A DNA stretch of 64,000 nucleotides, from NCBI GenBank assembly GCA_002118135.1, contig BDIU01000303.1, positions 41,083-105,082 on the forward strand, in the 5' to 3' direction. The notes beneath the pieces are model-generated. The model did no database searches, had not been told where the DNA came from, and was given only the letters and a program-made list of their open reading frames with translations. Of this stretch, positions 25,068 through 35,400 are shown piece by piece (positions within the stretch are counted from its first letter, which is position 1; each line of letters starts with the position of its first letter). A program made the position numbers and the translations under genes. This stretch comes from Trebouxia sp. TZW2008 (Eukaryota; Chlorophyta; Trebouxiophyceae; Trebouxiales; Trebouxiaceae).

Positions 25068-26766
25068 TTAGAAAGCCACAGTCCCCTCAACACCGTCAAC
25101 ATACTCATTCTCATCCTCGTCATCATCATCTTCTCCAAACAAATTGCGGTCGCTCTCTTCATCGCCTTCCTCATCATCATCAACCATGCCAGCATGTGGA
25201 ATTCCACCAGCAAATTGCTGCATCATCATGAGCATCTGCATCATTTGGGGGTCAGGTCCCGGGTGATCTCCCAGCATATCAGCCATATTTGGAAATCCTC
25301 CACCCATCGTGTCATCCTCGTCATAATTGATCTCAATGCTATCTGTCCCAACACGTGGGTGCTCAATGTTTGCATTGACTAGGTTGACGTGCACGTTCAT
25401 GCCTTCATTTGGGACAGGCGCGCATGCTTGAGCCCATAGCATGCTTGCAGGTTGAGGTTGACCAAGTTTGGTGCATGGATGTCCAGCCAGTCAGCATCAT
25501 CAGCTCTGTATAGGCTCAACCCCATGCATTCTGGTAGCATGAGCTTCTGCCTGTGACCTCCTATGCCCCATAGCTGCAGCAGCATGTGCAGATTGGAACC
25601 TTTCAACAGGCTAGCTAGCTGCGTTCTGGCAATGAAGCTCAACCTTGATGGCTTGCAGCTTTGTGAAACGCCACAAGGCCTCACTACAAATGCCATTTGC
25701 AAATCATTACACATGCATCATCATGCATTGCTGATGCTTAGCTGGCGGCATGGCAGGCTATCAACCTGTTTCAACCAACTGACTGCATTATCTCCACACA
25801 ACTATCTATTGAAGGAACAACGCTCTCTAGCATTCGCTATAATCTGAACCCGCATGTATGGTGACTTCCAACAAATGTCTCACAGACAAGTTCAACAGCT
25901 GACTCTGCATGCCTTGCAGTCACCAAACAAACGCCTGGACATATGAATGCAACAGGAGCACCTTGTAAGAGCTGAGCGTCTCGAATTTGGAACATCTTGA
26001 CAGGGAGCTTCTAAAATCGTGGCCATTGTCCACCTGCATCACCAGGACCGCACAATTGCTTGTGATGACTGCATGCGCACTGTAGCCGTGCCTGTCTGCC
26101 TGTGCAAACTCGTGGGCATGTTAACAGAGTCAGCGACTGCGTGCAACCTTGTGTCAGGATCTTTTGTGTGAATACCTGTGTATGCTCAATAGCAATGCTG
26201 CTCAACACCGGTAGGTCCAAGTTGAAAAGTGCGCCTCTTGAATTTGACAATGATAAATGTTCAAGCTGAGGTGTATTGTTCTGATTGAACTCTATCGACT
26301 TGAGGGGACAACAGGAGATCCTCAAAGAACTCAACTCAGGCAGCCTAACTCGCGACCAATCCACTTCCTCTTGGTTTTCATCGTAGGCTGATGTCTAAGT
26401 CCACAAGACTTGGGAACCTTGTTGCAGGTTGCTCAAATGATTGCTGAGTGACGTGTAGTCGATCGAGGTGATCAAGGGTGGTAGCAAAGTGCAGAACATC
26501 TTGCACACAAGCATGCTTCTGCCAACTGTTCTAGGATCCACAAAGCCGTATATTTTAGTCCAAAGTGCGGCTGTGGTATCACTGCCCAAATCCGCCAGGG
26601 GAAAGGCATTCTTGGTGCTGCTGCTCACGTTGACGACAACGAGCTGACTGAGCTTTGGCAGCGGGAATCGGGCGATGAGACTCGCGACACCTTCTGTTCG
26701 CAAGCAGCGACACAGATCCTTTGCAGAGTCCGCAGGGCTGAACAGGTGCAGCTTCCACAGCTTGAC
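25068..26766 (-). pseudogene. Second F-box/LRR paralogue, probably inactivated
   Basis: Closely parallels the neighbouring gene, with the same intron position and a 24-codon exon (25962-26033) aligning residue for residue. Recognisable parts: an F-box-like block (AALWTKIYGFVDPRTVGRSM), RLPELSSLRISCCPLKSIEFN, TPQLEHLSLSNSRG, LPECMGLSLYRADD, APNLVNLNLQACYG and an acidic tail (DDDEEGDEESD). Two lesions stand out. An in-frame TAG at 26395-26397 falls where the paralogue is open at equal length. A one-base frame change is needed near 25410-25430 to reach the tail. A short intron could rescue the second lesion but not comfortably the first. Upstream frame 26704-26766 (VKLWKLHLFSPADSAKDL) stays open after an AG, so a 5' exon is likely; no start is assigned. 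Confidence 0.6.
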
Positions 26767-27310
26767 CTATCGGAACGAAGACGTTGATTAGGTCAAGGAC
26801 ACCATGTGTGACTAAATAGTGGCAAATTGCAACAGAGATTTCAGCGCGCTTTTCCACATTTCCAAGCTGTTGCAGCAGGGATCGGGGTGTTCTGCTGGAT
26901 CTGCCATGACGGAGGTAAGCAACACTAGTACTGATGCAATAAGGATGTTGAGCAAATGAGGTAACACCGTTTTGATGGGTGCATGCTTGAAATAACACCT
27001 TCACCAGCATGCTCGCAGTGAACACGGGCCCTTAAGCCATCTTTAGCAACATCAAGCCCAGACAAGACACGTTGCCTGACACTGATCTGACATTGTACTT
27101 GCAAGTCTCTCTGTGACCACAGTGTTGCGATTCATGTGCTGCATGTTCATTTGATGCAAAGATTGACAATTGAAATCGCAATGATGAAAGTGTTCTTGTC
27201 TACATGGTGACAAATGACTAGGAGCACATCACTCATTCCAAGAGGTGGAATTCAGGTATCACGTGTCTGGACTCTGTGGTGTCATGTCAATTTCTGAAAC
27301 ATCTCTGCAC
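26767..27310. other. Intergenic region between genes F and G
   Basis: The 26767-26930 portion is fairly CpG-rich and may be the promoter or first exon of gene F; a short minus ATG frame begins at 26907 but could not be joined in phase. The rest shows no feature. Confidence 0.4.
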
Positions 27311-30300
27311 TCAGCCTGTTGCGTCTGCACCTGGCCTAGAATGTGTGGCCACGCCTGCCAGAGCACGCTCTGTGTCTGTTTGTGTCCAAGGGTCGACTGT
27401 AAACGACACATCAAATGCAGGTGCTCTGATTGATTCTGGTCCAACAGCAGTGCTTTCTGTTTCTTCAGCTGACCTGTCCTCAGCGCCACTGCTTCGCGCC
27501 AAAAAATCACCATCTGAGCTGATTGTGACAGACATCTTCAGGAGCAGAGGGTCCTCAGGCAGCTGCTTCTGTATGAGCTCTTCAGATTCTGGCAAACCCA
27601 CCTACACAATGCACCCTAACATGTGTGCGCAGACACATCAGAATTTGCTATGCTGCTGCTGTGTTGGGAGCAAGCACTGCACTCTGATGCAGGCAAGGGG
27701 CAAAGAGTGTCTCTAAACAAGCGACAGCATGTTGCATGCACGAACAAAGCTCACGACATGCGGCAAGCAGCGAGCACAAATTTTCATCACAAACACAGAG
27801 TGCAGCCTGAGGCTGACCCTTGAGCTGCGTGTCAATTTGTGATGCCGCCACTCACTTGTGGTATGGCGGTTTCACTAGAGGCTCGCGCACTGACGCTTTC
27901 CAGCCATGCCTGGTATTGTTGTTGATACCCGAGCGACCTGAGCTCAGCAACTGCAGGCGTGCTTGACCACATGGCAACAGCAGCTTCGTTGACAGGATGA
28001 CAGGCATACAGCTCTCCTTGCCGATCCACTGTCACCTGCAAAGTGGCAAAGCAGACGGTCAACGACTGTCGTCGGGGCAATGCATTGCAGCACAAACTGA
28101 AGGCATCAGCATTCAGCCTGTGCTTGCCAGCCACTGCTGGGGTTGTATCAGTCTCCATGCGACCTGAGCTCAGCAACCACACGGCAACACCCAGTTCATT
28201 GATTGAATGACAGGCATACAGCTCTCTTTGCTGATTCACTAACACCTGCAAAAAGGCACAGCAAACTCGCTCTGAGTGCTAGTTGCTTCATCATATTTCA
28301 GCATAAGCTGAGAGCATCAAGAAGTAGTTTCAGGTTGCCATGGCTGCAGAGATCCACTGGTCACCGTATTGCTTGGCTGACTGCGTTCACATAGTTGCTG
28401 CAATTTTGCAGCGCTGATAATTTGCTGATTCAGTGTTGATGTTGTCTATACTTTGTGGTGTACCCATACACTTGCTGATACTGACAACAATATGCTGTGG
28501 TCAGAATGTGCAACACAAATAGTCTCGGCAGAGGAGATGACAGTGGGAGTCAGTCAAGCTTTGCAGGACCAACCTTCAGACACTCATTGTGCATTTAGCA
28601 GCATCGCTGCCTTCACTTGACTACGTGCAAAGCCACTTGATCAGTTACCCAGGTGCTGTGAGGCAACAACCTTACACAAAAACAAGCTGCTGACTGTAGT
28701 TGCGGGCGGCTGTAGGCCTTTCTGCTGCATAGCTGGTGCAGAAACTCAAGCAATTTCTCAGGTACAGCAAGGTAGAACTGATTTGAGACAGTTGATTGCT
28801 CCAGTACGTACCTAGCTGTGCCTGCACAGCCTGTCTATCACGCGTTATGAATGAATTGTAAATATAGCAAGTCGATACATACAACAGCATTTTGCATGCA
28901 CTACTGAGTTGGCACATGGCCAATTAGTTCCTGCATGTGGCCAGTGCATACTGTATATATCATGTAAAGCATGTGCCTTCTGCATATACAGCAGAACTCA
29001 ATCTGATACCTGATAGACAGCCTCTTGACCCAGCAAGTTGGCATGTGAGTTCAGAGCGGCAACTGCAGGCGGGGGCTTTAGCCTGTCCTGAAGCTTGCTG
29101 CACAGCTGTTGCATGTCATCATCATCAGCCAAGTCTTTATTGGGCAAATGGTCTGCTGCTGCCTGGCTAGCTGCCTGCACACTCTCCCTGTGCATAGCTT
29201 CAGCCTGCATCAACAAAGCAGTTGAGGGTCACAAACTTGCTGCACATCTGCTGCACTTCACCATCAGCCAAGCCTGCTTTGGGCAGATGGGCTCCTGCTG
29301 CCTGGCTAGCGGCCAGCACAACCTGCCTTTGCATAGCTTCGCCCTGCAGTAGCACAGCAGTTGAAGGTAAAAGACTTATCGACAATGCACGACATATTTC
29401 GGCCAGTCCTGTAGCTTGCTACTCAGCTGCTGCATATCATCACGATCTGCTGAACCTGCTGTGGGCAGGTAGGCTGCTGCCGCCTCTAGGCTGCCTGGAC
29501 ACCCTGCCTATGCATGACTGCATCCTGGAGTAGCACAGCAGTTGAGAGTGACAAATTCGTCACTCATGAACTTTGCAAGTCAGATTGGCTCGCAACTTGC
29601 TGCGCAGCTGCTGCATATCAATAGCAGCCAAGCTCTGCTTGGGGCAAATGCGCTGCTGCTGCCTGGCTAGCTGCCTGTCTCTGCATGGCAGTATCCTGTT
29701 GCAGTACCCAAGCTGAAGACAATGATATGTTTGTACTGGCAACCGACTGTATGGGTGGCATGCTCTTGTACATGTACATAAGCATCTCAGGTAGCTGCTG
29801 CAAGCCAATGGGGCACTGGCTGTTGTAATTGTGCAAGGAACACACTTGGATCTGCTTTTAGGAGGGCATATCAGAACATCACAAGCTACAGGACCTAGAC
29901 CCCCATTGACCCACATGCCGCATGCACATGCAGCTTTACAGATTTTGTGAAGCACATTACGATTCAGCAGCATACACTTGAGCCTTTCAGCAGGAGAGTC
30001 CCTGACGAAAGCTGAGAGCCAGACAGCAAAGCCAAAGTCATATCGCCATCTACCTGATGATCTGAGTGGTCTTGCTGACCCAATTGGACCGCCGCATTGG
30101 GATTGACCTGTGCAGAATTACCCAGTATGAAGAACCCAGACCGAGATGCTGCTGCAAAGGGGGCCACAAATAGGACAGCCAACGCCGCAAACCCGGTCAG
30201 TCTTCCCGCTGCCTAGCAAGCAGACAAGTCATAGATTTCTTTGGCTGGTGAAAGTGCCAGCAATGCTGACGGTGCATAAGACAGTAGGCATCGCTTCTTA

Positions 30301-32438
30301 ACCTGCAAGCTTTTGCCAATTTGTGGTGTACACATGTGCAAAAGTTCCTGCTGTGACTTATTGGAAGGGAGTGTGCCTCACACATCACGCAACGTGCCTA
30401 TCAGTACGTAGTCTGTCGGAAGCAGCTGCTATTGCAACACAGGCTTCTATAGGTGACAGTGCCAGATCAAGCCTGCACAGCAGGTAGCGAAAAAGCTGTT
30501 CACTGCCTGTGTAGGGTGTCAAGATACAATATTGCACACATCATACATGCAACCATGAATTGCAATCTCCTCAAGAAACCTTGCTTAGCTTACAACAGCA
30601 CAGGACATCGATTGGTTGCAGGCTGTGCAGATGGACAGAGGTACCATATTGCATTTTACATCAGCAGCAACACATGTGGGACTGAATCAAGCACCTTGGC
30701 TGCAGAGCCCAGGACAGATGGCTGTGTACCTTGGCTGCAGAAACAAAGACAGATGGCTGTTTGGGACGTGCGACTGGGTCCAAAGTAGCTACAGTAAGGA
30801 ATTGGCCTTGCTGCTGGATGTATTGATCCAGGCACTCTGTCAAAGCATTGAGGTGCCTGCAGACACATCACACAGGCTCAGCATGATCCAGTCATCCTAG
30901 ACATCTTTCATGCAACTCAAATGACATGACATGCAAACCTGGGCTGCCATTGTGATAGAGGCACAAGGGATGCCTGATGCATCTATTGGGTATGATGTGA
31001 ACTGGACAGCGTTGAGACAAGCGGCAAAGCACTTTTCAATATAGCAGTAGCAGCAACAAGCAACACTAAAGATTTTCCAAAGCTCTTGCAGGGATTGACT
31101 TTGGTGACTTCAAGCCCGGAGGAGGGGGGGGGGTTGGGAGGGTTTAGACAGGGTGGCCAACTTAAGCTTGTGCAAAGAGACATACACATCTGATATATAG
31201 CGGCTTCTGGAACCTTGGCTATTGTCAGGCACCCCTGGCTTCACCCCAAATGCGCCAGAAAGCTGCAGGTTGTGCCAATCTCCTGTGCCTACACACCAAA
31301 CATGAGGAATGAATGAAAACCATTCAGCATGCAGATGCTGGGTGGAAGTACAGCATGTATGAGCCATTGTACCATGCTTAGGTTTTGACACAAACATGCT
31401 TTGGTTGTCATCCAGACAGCAGACTTCATGGTGCTCTAGCATATGAAGAGTTTGGGAGGAAGATGTTGCGAAGTTGATATGCTTGTGCAGCAGTGCAGAA
31501 GAGGGCAGGGCAGGGCAGGGCAGAACAAGGCAGAGCGAGAGTGTCAGAAAGCAGACTACCGCGCTTGTCCTTACGCTTGGACATGACAAGCCTCTGTAGG
31601 CGCACGGGCCCTTGAGCCGGCATCCACTGCATTGCTCTTCGCTCAGCACACACATATTGGTCCAGTGCTGCCGCTACCTCCTGCACACCAATCAGGCAGT
31701 GTTGGACCCCCGCTGAAACACAAAACTATGTGAAGTATGAAAAGATGACCTGCTCTTGCGATTACACAAGATTCTCTCGGAAGCAACTTACAGTGCTGTA
31801 CATACAGGACACAGTTCTGGGAGTAGAGCTAAAGCTGAGCCTTGCTTTTGCAACTGCTTGATGCGCTATTATGAACATGCACAGCTTCAACGATGCTTAG
31901 GTGCCTGCACTCTGGGCCAAACAATGTATAGGTCTACACGTGGCGAGTGATGACCTTTCATGCTGTGTGAGGCGACATAGCCTGTGTGCTGCTCTGAGAC
32001 CAACAGGAATGACTCACCCTTAGTTGCAAACCAGTGCCAGCAAATCTGAAGCCTGACTTCCTGACTGATCCTGACACAGCCTGTTCCTCCTCTTCTTCAT
32101 CAGTGTCTGCTGCTGCATTGACACTTGTTGGAGTGCGCTGTTGCTCTGCCTGTTGAACTTGAGCTGGTGCATCATCCACTTTACCTACTGTATTCCGAAC
32201 TGCAACCTGGGCTTGCTGTTGTGAGGGCTCTGACCCGTTAAGAGCAGTACTGTCTGGGCTGCCAGACCTACCAGATAATGCACCCTCACCACTAGGGCTT
32301 GCAGCTTGTGCATCGCCCATAACACTGCTAGGCACAGCCTTTTCTGAAGGCCTCACACTGACATCACTACTGTCTGACACTGTAGCATCCTTGATCCCAA
32401 CTCTCACTCCATCACCACCACTGGCAGGATCAATATCT

Positions 32439-32469
<31 letters not shown>

Positions 32470-35400
32470 CAATGCTGCTCCTGCTGCTGCTTATGCTATT
32501 GCTGCTACTGCTGCCGCCGACGTTGCTGTCCTTGACAATGCCAAGGGACTGAGCCTTTGCGCTGACAGAGCTGGCCTCAGGCTTGTTTGCTTTGTCGCCA
32601 CCTTCAGTAGACTTGGGACCAAACGCGTTGGCATTAGTAGACTGGCCAGGTGCTGTGGCAGCAGGTTGACCAGGGGATGCAGGCAGGGGCTTGAGCCTGG
32701 GTGGTAGTGCTTCTTTGGGCATGGTGACCTGAAACTCCTCCACTTGATGTAGCTTCAGGTGCTGCTTGGCCAAGAAAGCAAACTGCACAGAGAATGCAAA
32801 GCCATTAGTGCCCTTGTGTGGCTCATGAAGAAGGAAATACAGTACCCTGGTCTGAATTGGCTTGACATGCGCTTGCTACAGAAATTACAGTCTTTTTGGT
32901 TTCTTTCCCGGTACCCTTCCTATTCCTTTCAGACTCAAATTTCAGCAGGACAAGGTGCCAGCCCACACATCACATGATAGGCTGACAGCAGAGCTTGCTG
33001 TAATACCTGATCAGAATGGGCAGTCCAAGACAACGACAGCATCCACACAGCAGCTCGGTGTCACACAGCATTTCACATGATTTTGCTCTTGACAGTCCTT
33101 GCCAGGAATGCAGTATGCTGTAGCTTTGGGATGTTCTGTAATGGGCGCCATGTCGTATTCATGACATGGCTGACGTTGATCAGGACATGGCTGACATTGA
33201 TCAGAATATGTCCCTTGTCGATTGGACACCACCGTGCTTGCGTGCGGTGGTGCAACAAGGATTAGGCAGCGCTGCTCATGTAGCATGAGCAACATGCTAG
33301 ACTTGTAGACAAGTGCCAAGTCAATGTCAAAAACGGTGTCACCTTGGTCAGGATGCTTTCCTCACCAATTGGGCGCCACCGCCCTTGTACGCGGTGCAGC
33401 AATGGCGAGTGGTCAGCGCTGCTGAAGCCTGTCATGAAGTCCGTCTTGGTGTCAGCCTGCAGCATGGTTGCTAACCTATTCTGTTGAGTACACAGTGCTG
33501 TGGCTATGCATGTTCTGCAAGGAGTAAGGCATGCGTCCTGGGCTTGCATGAGTGCAGGCCTGGGCCATTCGCTGCACATACAGGCATGTCCTCAAGTCAG
33601 GCGTTTGCCATGTGCAATAGCCTCTACCGAACATCTACACACATCTTGATTCTGGCGTGGAATAGAATGCATGTTGCAAGGGGCAAGGGATGTGACCTGG
33701 GCTTGCATGAGTGGCAGACTTGAGCCGTGCACAGTGGATATGAGGTATGTTCTCAAGTTGGGCATTTGCAACATGGGATAGCGTTCACAGCACATTCATA
33801 TACACCGTGATATTGGTCAGGGAAAAACGCATGTTCTATCACAGGCAAGGAGTGTGACCTGCACCTGCATGAGTGGCAGGCCTGAGCCACAACAGTGCAT
33901 ATGAGCATTGAGCAAAGCTACTTCTCAGTTGATGACGTTGCAGCTGGACGTTTGAACCGATGACTGCCGCAGACGTGGACATATTGAATCTGCGCCAGAC
34001 AAAACACGTCTGATGAAAGGGGCAGAGGATGTGACCTGGGCTAGCATGAGTGGTAGATCTGGGCCATGAACGGTGCATATGAGGCAGGTCCTCAAGTTCT
34101 GCCCAGCAGGAGTGGTGGTGTCTCGCTGCCGAAATGTACTTGTCACCTCTGTCTCCTGCAGTCACATGGTTCTGACGCAACATGGTGCTGCAGCTTTGTT
34201 TAAGTACCAAGATGGTGCCATGACTTTGCGTACGGTACCAAAGCCCAAATGGACAGCTGAATCTCTAATTGCTCTCAACAGCCCTGCATGTAGGAAGTAT
34301 GCAATGCACCAACAGGCAAAGGCAGTGGTAAGGAAGCAAGACAGTTGCATTGGAAACAGGCATTTGCATAATATGATGCCATCGCAAAGATGCTCACATG
34401 CAGCAGGCATGGCAGGCTCAAAGTGATATAAGGTTCATTGTATGTGGATGAGCAAGCTGACAACTTCTGACTTATTGTCAAAGCTTTTCTCCTGCTGCAA
34501 TTTCGAGCTTGTGTGCATAATCAGGCAAGTGCTGACATGCATGCCAGGCAAACAGCAAGCAGCTTGCCTTTTCTGCGAGCTCTGACCATTTGGGAAACTT
34601 CTTCTTCCATACATTCAATTGACTTGTTTTCAACTGAATTGCAGCTTGAAGACTGGAGTTCCTGTTGACATCTCTCCCTGAGACTTCTGCTTTTGCTTTG
34701 CTGTCCTGCAAAGGCATGCACCCCTAAACTTGAAGATTGCACATGTATGTCGGGCATGAGTGTGTCCAAAGACATCAATTTGTGCCAAAGGCGATGCATA
34801 CAAACGGGATTGCAGCAATCTGTTACTGGGTCAATGATTGCTTGAGCATGGCAGCATCACACCACACCTCGTATCCAAGCTGAGGGCCGCAATGAGTTGT
34901 CAAGGCAGGCAACAATTGAAGACAAGCTGTATCAGCACGCTGTACAAGCTGTGGGGCATCGTGACTACTTGATACAGGAATCAATCCTTGTGTGATGCAC
35001 ACTACTCAAGCAGCTTGGCCCTGACCTTTAACTTTGCTGGGACACGGCAGCATCACACCAGATCTGATATTCAAGCTGAGGGCTGCCTTGAGTCATGCAG
35101 GTGCGAGCAGGCAAGCATTGGAGACAAGCTGTTTGTAATTCATGTTATACAAGCTGTGGGACATCAAGTGTAGTCAAGCCATCTGGCTGGGAAAGCAATT
35201 CATGGACTGCTCCTGAGTACAGTCTCATGGGGATCATGTTGGGCATCAGTCATATCCAAGCGGACCATCTGGAAAGCAGTACAAATGTGGTGTACACTCC
35301 CCACATTTGGAACGGTTTCCAGATAGTCTGCTTGGATATGACTGATGCCCCACATGATCCCCATGAGACTGTACTCAAGAGCAGTCCATGTTGGGACAAA

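Noticed and set aside
25068..26766. TAG readthrough or a non-standard genetic code to explain the stop in gene F
   Set aside because: TAG ends genes B and D at sensible C-termini and the paralogue E lacks it, so ordinary inactivation is more likely.
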